A stretch of 64,000 nt of DNA from Narthecium ossifragum (Eukaryota; Streptophyta; Magnoliopsida; Dioscoreales; Nartheciaceae), in NCBI GenBank assembly GCA_963920575.1, contig OY986970.1:2633654-2697653 (forward strand), in the 5' to 3' direction. Shown here piece by piece: positions 22,743 to 34,978 of this stretch. The stretch's first letter is position 1. Every line of letters begins with the position of its first letter. Under the pieces are notes generated by a model that worked only from the letters and a program-made list of their open reading frames with translations, was not told the origin of the DNA and did no database searches. The position numbers and the translations under genes are program-made.

Positions 22743-25700
22743 TCATGTTAATCCTCCAGAAAGGACCAGGGATGCCTGGGTTATAGCCCTGGCTGCCCTC
22801 CATAGTTCATGCTGCACGAAACGCCATGATTCTGGTGTATTCAAGGTCTTAGCGTTTTCTATGGCATCATCAATACCAGGAAATGACTTGGACCCGTAGT
22901 GGTCGCGCTTAGAAGGTCCATATATCTGTGTGAATTAAGCATTCAGTGGGTATTAGATACGATACTTGTGCTACTATTTTCAACCGATGATTTTCTAATG
23001 CTTAATTCTAGAGAATTTGGTGGATGAACAGACTCACCAAATGCTTGAACCATTGTCTATCAAATAGCCCATCTCTGTCTGTAAATGCCCGCTCTGCCAT
23101 CATCAACCTGTCGTTTAGCTCCCTAACCTTCAATGGGTCCTTCCTCCATTTTAGCATCCCAGCTTTACTTTCCAACAACTACAAATTTCCAACGTTCATA
23201 GATCTTGCTTGCCGGCACGAGGATAACAATCTTAGAGGAAATTTAGTACCTTTTTCTGGTTCTCTATTTTGCCAGCTGCCTGCATGAGCTCTTCAATAGA
23301 CTTGTGCAATGGTCTGAAATTCACAGGCATGTCCAACACCTTGTTTTCCAATTCGTTCGTGCTTTGCTGATAATGGGCAAGGAAAAGTGACATCAGCAAG
23401 CTAAGCATGGCATGCATGGTTCAAAATTTATCATATTGTGGCCACACAGCTCTCTTTTACTCAAAGAGAAGAATTTTTTTTTTTTTTTTTTGTGATTCTC
23501 ATTTCTCAAGTCCCGGCTTGTATAAAAACTCATAGACAAAGGGTCAAGAGCGCTCTTGCCCATACAGAAGGGATTCAAGTTCATGGATCCTGGTTTGTTT
23601 GACTAATATAAGCTAGCACAAATCATCAGAAAATATGCCCATATATGCTTCCGTTAGTGAAGAGTAAAAGATACCTGCAGCTCACAAGCATATGACACAT
23701 AATCAAAAGGCAGGAACTCATCATCTGCCAGTCTAAGAGCAAGTAGCCCCCATACACTTGCTGCTGAGAGAGAGAAAAAAACTCGGTCAATGCACATGCC
23801 TTGTCATTTCCAGTAGGTGAATGACTAGGTATGAAGCAATGTTGGTGCATGCAAAATCATTTACATCACAAGGTTCCAAAGTCAGTGACTCATCATAGTA
23901 GCTTGAATGATCTTAGCTTATTGCTTGGATTACTTAATGCGAAGCATATGTTTCCCTAGATGAGTTGCAAATGATACCCGCTACATTTCTTCGGAACATT
24001 GGGTCTCCAAATTTTTGCATCCAGATGAAGTCATCATAGAGGGAGTGGTAAACTGGGTAATCTGCAAGTTTAATGGTTTTATTTTCCTTCAAAACTTCAA
24101 AATACTTGAAATATAATTCAAACTCTTGATTAAAAAATCACTATAAGCATGAAAAAAATAGGTGGACAATGAATCAAGTGTACCACACAATGTAGAGAAG
24201 AGACATAAAGAAAGTGAATAAGCAACTATAGTCATTAAGACCTGATAAGTGAACCGGAATAATACAATAACTGATGACGAAAAAAGTGCATGAAGACCTC
24301 AATATAACATGTACAGATGCCAAAACATGTTACTTCCTAGTCATCAACCATTCAGAAAATTGTTTGAAGCAATCATATGGAGAAATGAGTAATCACGGAG
24401 GAAAGGTATCGTGCATCAGCCCTAATCATTAAGCTTGATCTATTGTAACCGATTCTGTATCAAGCATATATTTCAACCTAGCCACCTTCTAGAATATATT
24501 GTAACATATATTAAAGATTAACTGCAAAGGTACCGCGCTACAGAGGATTAGAGTCGACAAAGGGCTTCTGGGAGCTCTGGTTTGAGAGGTTAGCTTAAAT
24601 ACCAAAATAAGCCGGACTTTGAATTTTGAAAGAGCTGATAAAGCTAGTACCTCAATATAGAACACAATAAGTAACATATCTCAGTCCTCAAAGAACCAGG
24701 AAGATGCCACAGGACATAAGAAACAAGATCTAAGACAACACGATGATACCTTCTCCAAAGGACATGTCAATGGAAGGAATTCCAACATGTTGCACGAAAG
24801 CGGCGAAATCTGATCCACCACCACCTAATCTTCCAATCTTTGAAAAATTGTTCACGTATCTAGTGAGTCTACATAAAATTCTGAGAGCATAACTAACAGA
24901 TGGTTTGTTGAGGTATCAGGAATCAGTAATGAGACATTAGTTAATTCCAGATGCTTCTTTCCTTTCTTTGGACTTAACGAATGTTGAGTGACTTAATATA
25001 TATCATATACTTACGAGGGAAGAGCCACCAGATGCTATCCAGGATTCATATATTGTCCTTGAGGAGTTGTCTGGGTCTTGCACCTTTATGATCATAAATG
25101 TGACAAAGAAAAATTAGAATATAAGTATGAATTATAAATATCTAGCTCAAACAACATAGTTTTGACCTCTTTGCGATTGGAACCAGATGGAACTAGACAT
25201 ACTAATGTCAATGGTAGGGGGCATGAGCTGCATTGAACACATAATTTGGACCTCTTGATGATTCCTAAAGGTCAGCCGAGCAGTTCTTTTACTTCTAAGT
25301 CATAGTCAACCTATTCAAATGTGGATGCTTGGTAGAAAAAGAAGAGAAGAAGAACTCTGATACCTTTTTAGTTGCTTCTATGAGTAGCTGGTCAAGTTGT
25401 GGGGTTGCTGCAGCATAAAACCCTGGACCTGCTACTGCAGTATCTACGTTCAGATAAGCAATGGCCCTAGAGGATAATGTCTCCCTATTCTCCTCAACCC
25501 ACTCCGTGGATCCTATCTGTGAAACATGTCAAGAAAGACATTGCTGTGAGAACTGAGAAGCTCGCATGCGCAGGCCAATAGCAGAGAGGGGGGGGGGGGG
25601 GGGGGGTCAAGGGAGGGGGAGAGAGAGACCAAGCCATACTCTTCTGCGTCCCAATTACACAAGATGATGGTTCGACGGGGCCTCCATCCTCTCTTTTGCA

Positions 25701-27830
25701 GCTTTGCTAGTCTCTGAGCTGCCTAATTTGACACAAGAATTAAAAATCCTGATGTGAGCATAACTAAAGGGCCACTGTTTTCAAAGCAAAATGGAGGAAA
25801 GAGACAAAAGCCCTGCTAAATTCATGTCAAAATGTGTGCTTGTGCAAGTTTGTTATTTGCTTACTTCACAAGAAGCTTTCAAAATCAGTATGACAAGCTT
25901 CCGCATACATAAATTTTAATAATGGACTTTGAGACCATTCTCATAGGAACAGCATCAAACATAGAGAACCACTTCAAAAGGAACCACTGAAGAATGATGA
26001 TTAGTTCAATACTGTATATATCCAGAAACTGGTGAACCAACAAGAAGAAACCAATTCATTGAGAACTCCAAGTAGTTCAGAAACTATTTTATAATGGAGT
26101 TTGATATATCTAAAGTGAAGATATCTAGATCCAAGCTTACTTCCAATAAAGCTGCAGTACCACTATTAGGATCCACAGCCCCAAATGTCCATGCATCACG
26201 ATGATTTCCTAGGAGGACATACCTGGAACAACAAAAATGAACCATGAACATTGGCTAAATCACGCTCATTGAGGTCTATGGCGATTAAAATTTCAATAAA
26301 GACATCGCACATGTAACACCACTGGCTAGCATAAATGTAAAAAACCAACTGGCACTAAAATAGTCGAAATGCTTATAGAACTAAAAGAGAATAACTGAAA
26401 AAAGGCCGATTCAGTATATTATCTCCAGAATGGGAGATACATTAATCCGTTTTGATCATCAAAACAACTATCAGGGGAGTGAAAATTATGGAGTACTATG
26501 AATTTGGAGCAGTAAATTTAAATACGCACATTTTATGCTAAGTAGCTAATTCAACAACTTTCCTCTCAAGTAGCCCAGAAGCTTCCTCAAACTCAATCCG
26601 GATTACTCAATCAGCTCAGCAATTACGACAGAATGAAAGAAGGAATTCAACAAATACGATGGATCAAACTTTACCGATCTGGTTCTTCTTCTCCTTCAAT
26701 AACAGCAAACACATTCTCGATCGTCGCAATGGTGTCATTTGCCTGATGAACAAAAGCATCCAACATTCCCATTACCACCAACACAATGCACATTTTATCC
26801 AAATTGATTGCATTTCCAGACAATCTAAGATGACACTTACAATGTAACTCAGGTTGAGGAGACCAGGTCCAGGACCAATGTGGTAAACTGGCGCCTCCTT
26901 CCTGGCCTGCCACTCCTCCGGCGCCACCGGCCCTCCAATTGCCTGAAGGATTGCTTCCCCATCTCTCGCTGACACCGGCAGTGCTGGTATCCCGGGCACC
27001 ATCCCACTCTCCTCGATCTCCTCCATTCCTACCCTCTCGCATCCCTTCTTGCTCGGCCATCCCGGTGTTGTAGGATCGCCTGAACCTCTATAGGTTGTCC
27101 CCACCTGAACACCGCTCGGCGGCATCCACTTCCCATCGGGAAACCATCTCTCTTCTCCTCCATAACCCCCGCCGTAATCACTGGCGTCAGTGTAGATCAC
27201 TGCCGCCGCCGCCCCTGCCTCTCTGGCGTGCCTTATGATGTCCCCGCGGAATATCTTACCGTAGCGAGCCACAACGACAGCTCCAGAGAGGTTGACGCCA
27301 AGGGACTCGAGGACGGAGAAGTCCTGAACGCGGCCGAAGCCGGCGAAGACAGCGGGGCCGACGACGGTGCCAGAGGAGCTGTAGGCGAGGAAGGTGGGCA
27401 GGGCCGAGGTGGCGGCCGCGACGAAGGGGTCTCCAGGGTAGGGCTCTTGGACGAGGTCGAATGGATTGGGAGTCGAAGAAGAGGTGCGCGAGAGGGAGAG
27501 GGAGCGGTGAGAGGGGTAGGAGAGGAGGACGTCGTAAGGGGTAGTGTGAGCGGGGAAGGAGAGAGAGGAGAGTGTCGCAGAGACATAGGTTGCGGCAGCG
27601 GAGTTGGCGGCGGAGCCGGCGCCATGGGGGAGACGGGTGAGGGCGAGGAGGTGTCTGGCGGCGGTATCGTTGTCGGCGAGTGAGAGGAAGAGAGAGTGGT
27701 AGGTTGGCTTCGATGGAGGGGGAGAGAAGACGGTGAGGAGGAGGAGGGGGAGGGTGGCGGCGGTGACGAGGAGTAGCTTAGTGGTGGCGGTGGGGTGGCG
27801 TTTGGGTGGGGTTTCTTTCCCGGTTGTCAT
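22743..27830 (-). CDS. AMP1: AMP1-like glutamate carboxypeptidase II homolog (M28), 718 aa (12 exons)
   Basis: This is a plant homolog of glutamate carboxypeptidase II. Arabidopsis AMP1 is an ER-associated type II membrane protein that restricts meristem size and affects miRNA-guided translation repression. Exons on the minus strand: 27830-26841, 26742-26675, 26222-26141, 25722-25630, 25516-25364, 25083-25015, 24837-24750, 24061-23978, 23763-23675, 23366-23250, 23178-23038 and 22925-22743. Phases join throughout, giving 718 residues. A signal anchor ([17 protein letters not shown]) is near residues 19-35, and a PA domain follows at about 150-260. All M28 metal ligands and the catalytic acid are present: His360 and Asp370 (NHRDAW, AVDPNSG), Glu407/Glu408 (WDAEEYG), Asp436 (LNVDTA) and His520 ([10 protein letters not shown]). 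The dimerisation domain at the C terminus contains [15 protein letters not shown]1 and its paralog LAMP1 cannot be told apart with certainty by eye. A G19 tract lies in intron 4. Confidence 0.93.
25588..25606. repeat. Poly-G tract in an AMP1-like intron
   Basis: Nineteen consecutive G on the plus strand, followed shortly by gagagaga before the exon 4 donor. The gene is transcribed from the other strand, so the transcript carries poly-C. Confidence 0.9.
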
Positions 27831-28060
27831 GGTGATCGTCGGACGTTTTGGTTTTGCTTTCTGATGCTTTTCCCACCCTCGATTGTTTTTTAAAATGAGA
27901 TGCTGGAGGACAAAGGTAGGCCATACATAGGCAGATAGCCACCTTCATTTACAAATATTTACCATCATAATTAAAACGTGGACTGAAGACTGACGTGTGG
28001 CGCTGTATATAAAAAAAAAAAGTTTGTATATAAATACATGTTATTTCTAAAACCTTTTGA

Positions 28061-28098
<38 letters not shown>

Positions 28099-28506
28099 GT
28101 TTTACGAGACATTTTTTTTTAATTAATTAAGCCCGGGGCTGAGGGTTATTTACCACACATGGACGAGGACCGAGGGCTCGGTCTATCCGCTCTAACATTT
28201 GAGCTTCTTGGGATGTGCATAACAAGAACATAGTCAAATTCAAGGATAAGTTGTCAAACGCTCTTTAGGTGCTTCCTCTCCCTCCCTTAGCCGTGTCCGA
28301 CGACCAATGAGAACCTCGACGATCTCATTGATGTATGACTCCAAAATGATTCATCGCTCTTGACGCTCCATGCCCATAGTAACCCTTTGCAAACTGACTG
28401 AATTTGCATCAACACCTCCTCCCTGAATTGACATCATTTGAATCATAAATTTATACACACATGACATGCACTCGTGATATGTAGAATTATAATTAAATAT
28501 ATATAA
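27831..28506. other. AMP1-like promoter and left flank of the MULE
   Basis: Contains the upstream region of the minus-strand gene, an (AT)n tract at 28063-28095 and AT-rich sequence into which the MULE inserted. No coding sequence is recognised. Confidence 0.55.
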
Positions 28507-28795
28507 GAAATTTTTTTAAAATAATCTTATTTTAATAAAATATTATTAAAATAACCCTCTTCAAAAAGTATTTACCCATCTATGCCTCGTTTGGCCACGT
28601 CAACGCCGCGCTGGCGTGGCCTTTCATTTTTTACTCCCGCAGTCAAAGACGTAACTTCAAATTACGTCTTCAATTTAAGACGTAACTTCGAGTTACGTTT
28701 TTGACCGTTGACCACCAAGTGCGCTGCGACCAAGTGCGGAGCCTAGAGACACGCCTAATAAGACGTATCTCCAAGTTACGTCTCCAATTCTAATT
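28507..28795 (+). repeat. Left terminal inverted repeat of the MULE
   Basis: Pairs with 36440-36727 in reverse complement. It contains three imperfect palindromes of the form gacgtaactt-N-aagttacgtc (about 28646, 28679 and 28762) and the block gaccaccaagtgcgctgcga. Confidence 0.92.
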
Positions 28796-29102
28796 ACCCC
28801 CGCCGGCCAGCCCGCCTCCTTCCCCACCTGACACCCTTCTCCTTCTCCAAACCCCTCTACTTCTCTCGATCTCTGGTGATTTTCCGGCGATGTTCGTCAC
28901 CGGGCGTCCGCACGCGGCCAGCGGGCCCCCTCCTCCTTCCCCACCTGCCCCCCCTCCCAACCGAGCATACCTCCCTCCCCATTTACTCGTACGGCGCGAT
29001 TTTCCGGCGATTTTCCGGCGTTTCTCCGGCGAAAACACCTCCAAACTTCTGGATCTTCTCCATCTTTCTCTCCAAGTGAGATTTTTCTTTAAAATTTTAA
29101 CA

Positions 29103-29392
29103 ATGTATTTGTTATGTAAGAATTAGGGTTTATATATGCAAAATTAGGGTTTTTTTATGCAAAATTGATTTTTTTCAGAGTATAAAATTGATTTTTTATG
29201 CAAAATTTGATATTGATTTGATTATGCTGTAATGCATCATAATTACTATGTATTTGTTGTTTGAGAATTAGGGTTTACATATGCAAAATTAGGGTTTTTT
29301 ATGCAAAATTGATTTTTTTTAGAGTATAAAATTGATTTTTTATGCAAAATTTGATATAAATTTGATTATGCTGTAATGCACCATTATTACTT
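29103..29392. repeat. Tandem duplication, two 145-bp units, in the MULE 5' leader
   Basis: Each unit runs tgtatttgtt...gaattagggttta...tgcaaaattgatttttt...ctgtaatgca. Copy 1 is 29103-29247 and copy 2 is 29248-29392, with few differences. It lies between the left TIR and the transposase start. Confidence 0.85.
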
Positions 29393-32036
29393 CATTGATC
29401 TAGAAAATGATATGCTAATTTTTTTCCTAAATTTAGTTCAATTGGTCTATATGAAATCTATTTTCCATATGAATTTTTACTATTAACTTGGAATTTCCTT
29501 CTAATTGGCTCATAATTGTCATTATATTTGTATTATTTATAGTGATGGATAATGGCATTGTTCCACTATTGTGACGGATGGACGGAAATGTGGAATTTAA
29601 GGGTAATGCGGGCGATATTGAGTACATAGGTGGCCGAATAAAACCTACTAGGATACGAAAGAACGCAAGTTATGCAGACTTGAAGGCTTTAATGTTTGAT
29701 TTAACTGGATACAATCCAAGCTATTTCGACATTCGCATAACTTGTAGATATCCTATGGGAGAAAACACGTATTGCGGTGTGGACATAAAGGATGATAGTG
29801 ATACTACTGGCATTTTTAGTCTCTACCCGGTCATTCCAAGTATTCAATTATTCTTGGTGAAAATTGGTGTCGAAGTCAACAATGATCCTCCAAGTAACAC
29901 GGCATTTGGTGAATTTACACGCCTACTACAACGAGGAGACGATTCAATCGATAACGTCTCTCTTGGGTCCTATGGCGCTCCCACATTCGGTTATCAAACA
30001 TCACAGTAAGTAACATATTGTGAAACATTATATGTAATGTTATATATGAGGTATGCCCTTCATTCATGAGTCACTTATGTCACTTGTGTATGAACATGTA
30101 GGCCTTATCAGCAGGAGGACACATGGTTGACTCATGAATACACGCAATCTACTCCGGGTACATATGTGAGACCCCACACACATAATGATTTCGATGCTGG
30201 CCCATCGAGTTTTCGTAGAGGCCACCAATATGATGACAATATCGTAAGCGATCATGGTGACGCTTATATGCCTTCAACATCTCGAAGTCCCTTGCTAGAT
30301 GCTGATGTTGAGGACCATCATGATGATCATGATGATGATTGGATCGAGAATACTGCACTGAGCAATGAGCCATTGCATCATGATGAAGATATTGACGATC
30401 CAATGCCTCTTAGTCCAACACAGTATGAAGAGGAGCTACCAGATGAATTCCCAGATGATGAGTGGGTCGACCGGATGATGCGGCAAAATACCATACCCGG
30501 GGTAATTGAAGATCCGACTCCATTCGAAGGTGAATTTTACAAGAAGCAGATATTCGAGACTAAGGCATCACTTATGCATGCTCTTCAACAGTATGAGCTT
30601 CGGAGGTTTGCAGAACATAGCACCGTTAAGTCAGGGCCAAAGGTGTTGACAGTCAAGTGCTGCAATCCTGATTGTCCTTGGCGTCTGCATGCGTCAACTT
30701 ACAAAGAGTCATCTTACTTTCAGGTGAAGAGTTATAGTGGTCCACATACTTGTCGAGCATGTCTGTTGAATACCAACCACCGCCACTGCACTGCACAATT
30801 CATATGTGGCATCATACTTGGTGCGGTAAGGACAAACACCTCGATGACTCCCAAAGATATTGTGCAAAGAATCAAAGACGACTATCATGTCAACATCAGC
30901 TATGCAAAAGGATATCATGCACGTATACTAGCTATGCAGATTATATTTGGTGATTGGAAAGAATCATATAATATCATGCCTTGGTATATACAAGCAATGG
31001 TGGCAGATAACCCTGGTACTGTAGTGAAGCTTCAAACGGAGACTGTGTGCACCGGTCTTGATATATTTGAGCGTGTGTTTTGGTCGTTTCATCCTACTAT
31101 CGAGGCTTTCAAATACTGTCGACCCATAATATCTATCGATGGAACACACCTATATGGAAAGTATCTTGACACTTTATTAGTTGCGACGGCAGTGGATGGC
31201 AACGATCATTTGATATCAATAGCATTTGCCGTGGTTGAGTCTGAAAATTCCAGCAGTTGGTCATGGTTCCTTGCTCTACTTAGAGTATATGTGGTCAGTG
31301 AAAGAAGAGGTATAGCTATAATTTCAGACCGACACAGAGCAATCAAAGAGGCAGTAAGGACAGAGTTCCCTCCGCCGTTAGGCTTCCAGCGATTCTGTAT
31401 GAGGCACTTTGCAGACAACTTCAGAAGCAAGTTCAGGGATGATAATTTGTATAGCTTATTTTGGGCTGCAGCAAAGAAGATCCACAAGGAGGCATTTGAT
31501 AAGATCATGGATGGAATTAAAAAAGTTAAGCCAGAAGCTTATCAGTGGCTCGTTACCGCAGAGCCACCAGAAACTTGGGCGTTGTCTCATGATGATAACA
31601 AACGGTTTGGCTCAATGACCACCAATTGGTCTGAAAGTTTGAATAATGGTTTGAAAGGTGTACGAGATTTGCCTATTAAAGCATTAGTGGCCAAGACCTT
31701 AGAAAGGATGAACGACCTCTTCAAGCGCCGTCGTCGTGAGGGCCAAGCAATGACTGGTGAGCTGACACCAGTAGTCGAAGATGTACTACGCAAGAATTGC
31801 ATACTAGCCCAATCATGTCATGTGCAATCATTTGACGGTGGTGAGTACTCGGTGATAGAACGACATGAGGTTACATTTACTGTCAAGTTATCTGGACAGG
31901 GAGGGACATACAGCTGTGGACAATTTCAGATGATGCTTTATCCATGTCCGCACGTTCTAGCCGTATGCGGTGACATATCGATCAGGGCTTCGGCATACGA
32001 TTTCGTTTCACCGTTTTACTCCTCCAGCACGTACAG

Positions 32037-34623
32037 TGTCACACCCCGACCCAGAAAACCCATCCAGGACGGGGCGTGAGGGTCCTAACTCTATTCATCA
32101 TCAACCGGCGCAGTACAAGCGGAAATAGTAAACAATTTAAGCAAAAGTATTCCAGAGGCTAAGCAGATTTTAATCATAATAAAACATCAAGTCTTACAAT
32201 ATCTGAGTTCCAAATTACAGATTTATACCAAATTCCAAACTATCTCCAAAATGGTTACAACATGTTATATATATAAAAAATACAACAGTTACTTCCTCCA
32301 ACAAACCTCAGACGCCTCTGGATGTACCTGCGCCGCCAAAAGCCGAACCAGACGGCTCCACCGAAGAAGGACCGCCGCCTGCACCTGCAAACGCAGCCCG
32401 GGTAGGAATGAGCAAAAAACCCAGTAGGGTTCTACTCTACGGCACACTGAAAGGAGGAAAACACCAACAGTGTTGTCTCCCAGCCTAAGTCTAACGGATG
32501 CCACGGGTCCCATAACCCACCGATGTCCCAAGGGCTCCTGTCATGAACCTCTCTCTTGGTCGCTCTACCAAGATCACCCTAAGCACTGACAGGGGAACAG
32601 TACCATGCAAGATCACCCTTACCCAGCAGGGATACCACTGCCTGGGGACCACGTCGGGAGCACATCGGTTGCGTCCTTAGCACTTGGCCTTGGAAGACAA
32701 CACGACCTCTAAACCTCGAACACTGATCAGAGTCAACTAGCGTGAATCCTCAAAAGACAAGAGACTTGATCAACAATCACACCCTACTCCTAGCTACCCA
32801 TCCACGGTCCTAAGGCTAGATCCGAGCTACCCGAGAGCCTCGGATCGGCGACCTAAAACATCGCCCGCCTAACCTCAAATGCTTCTAATGCATACAATGC
32901 ATGAGCTTAAGCAAGCATCTAACCCTAGATGTCTCTATATGTCACATCAACAACTATAAGTTCAACAGATATACAATAGCCCTCGGCACTCGCCGGCAAG
33001 AGGCTAAGGTTCCACAATTCCTCATTAGCTAGCACTCATAACTAGCTAATGGTTAAGCAAACAACTAAGCATTTAACCGCTACCAAATATGTATTTTCTA
33101 TCAGGACTTGAATTAAATGCAAGCACAACCATAAGTTTGCTAAAAAGAGAGGAAACTCAGATCAAACATCAAACCCGATGAAAGTCCTTTGAAAACATCA
33201 CGAGATCCACCTACAAGCTTCCCTACATGTTTAAGATTCAATCGAGATTGAAGGCCATTTAAGAAAAAACCAGAAAACACTGTTCAAAGGGCCACGGACG
33301 ATGCCACGGTCGATCCGTGCATCGACCGTGGGGCCACGGACGATGCCACGGTCGATCCGTGGATCGACCGTGAGGCCCACACGAAGAAAATCAAGGGCGA
33401 CGGTCGATCCAACCATCGACCCTGAACAGCCCAAAACCAACCAGAGCCTGACGGTCGATGCGACGGTCGATCCGACGGTCGATCCGACGGTCGACCGTCA
33501 GGTAAATGGCGAAAAAGCTAAGGTCCCACGGTCGATCGATCCATCGACCCTGGGAACCCAAAATCTCAACAGAGCCCGACGGTCGATGCGACGGTCGATC
33601 CGACGGTCGACCGTCAAACCCAAAGCAAACATACTAAAGCTGGACGGTCGATACGTCGATCGACCGTCGAGCCTGACGGTCGATGCACCGATCGACCGTC
33701 GAGCTCAAAACGCAGTATTCCGGAAATCCATTTTCTAAGATTTGAAGGATCAAAACATGTTAGAATATAATCAAACTTTGCAAGCAAGTATATTTTGAAG
33801 TGAGGGATCTAATGATGCAAAGAAATCCATATTTGGACGGTTAAATCCCATTTTAGGTCGGAAAACCAAAACCGACGAAACTTCGACAATACGGAAAACG
33901 AACCGTTACAATACCAGAATCTGCAAAGCAAGAATACAAGGAATGACCTACATTGCACACCAGGAACTACAAGCATTCTAACATGGCATTCACAGCACAA
34001 CCTTAAACATCATAGCCTAGTAGAACCCGATCCAAGGATCGAGGTAGAAACACCTACCTCAACAGCAAAGAAGCTCTCCACGCGTCCAGCCAACCTTGCC
34101 ACGAAGATCCTCTACTCAAGCTCAGTCCTCCAAGCTTTAGCCCAACCGGAGGAGAAGGGGAGAAGGGAGAGGAAGAGGAGCCGTCGGTGGAGAAGAGAAG
34201 GAAGAACCAGCCAAGGAAGAGAAGAAGGGAAGGAGAGAAGAGAGGAGAGAAGAGAGGGGAGCGGGTAGGGGGTTGGAGCCAACTGCTCCAACCACCCTCC
34301 ACTCACCAAGCCCTCTAATGGGCCGGATCCTCTAACGGGTCGAAAGCCCGTTCACGAGCCCGATAGCGACCTCTTGCGCGCCCGAGCTGGGATCTTCCGA
34401 TCCCGGACCCACCTAACCATTCTAAACAATCACATACATCAAACCAAGGTCGTGGGTGCAACGCGGGTGTGAAACCGACCACCAGGGGCATATTTACCAA
34501 AATGCCCCTGGGGTCCAAACCGCCACACGATCGCCCGATCGTGCCCGACGCGGAACCAAATCGACAGGGAACCGGCTCTCGACCCACGCTGGTCGAGTCA
34601 GGTCTGAGGGATGGGCCCTCACA
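32037..34623. mobile_element. Solo LTR (2.59 kb) inserted in the MULE transposase
   Basis: The insert starts tgtcacaccccgaccc and ends ggccctcaca, and is flanked on both sides by the identical 5 bases tacag (32032-32036 and 34624-34628). TG...CA ends, a perfect 5-bp duplication and absence of gag-pol coding identify a solo LTR. The opening is of the TGTCACACCCCGA kind common in plant Gypsy LTRs. It holds a dense array of GGTCGATC/GATCGACC palindromes. The frame at its left edge runs 14 codons into the LTR before stopping. Confidence 0.92.
33291..33700. repeat. CGGTCGATC / GATCGACCG palindrome array in the solo LTR
   Basis: Many copies of cggtcgatc and its inverse gatcgaccg occur, often as hairpin pairs (cacggtcgatccgtg, gatccgacggtcgaccgtc). 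Spacing is irregular at about 10-40 bases, and the array comes in three clusters around 33295-33375, 33450-33505 and 33580-33700. Confidence 0.85.
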
Positions 34624-34978
34624 TACAGACAAACATATGCAACTCATTTCCATCCTGTTCATGGAGATCAACACTGGCCGGTAGTCGAAGAGTACACATT
34701 GCTTCCCCCACATGTGCGGAGGCCGGCTGGGCGTCCGAGGAGTACAAGGCTGCGGAACAGCATGGATGAAGGGAGAGGATTGCAACATGTAAGGTGCAGC
34801 CGGTGCAATCAATCGGGTCACAACAGGGCTACATGTCGCGAGCCGTTACCTATCACAGATACACGAGTAATGATGTTTCTTTAATTATTGTACTAAATTA
34901 TATTTCATTGACGACTGTACATATCTTTCATTTTGAACTATATACTAACATTTTTCTTCTACATGCAATAGGGTCGAG

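Noticed and set aside
27228..27683. 151-residue plus-strand frame opposite AMP1-like exon 1
   Set aside because: It is the antisense shadow of a GC-rich coding exon whose own frame has clear family motifs.
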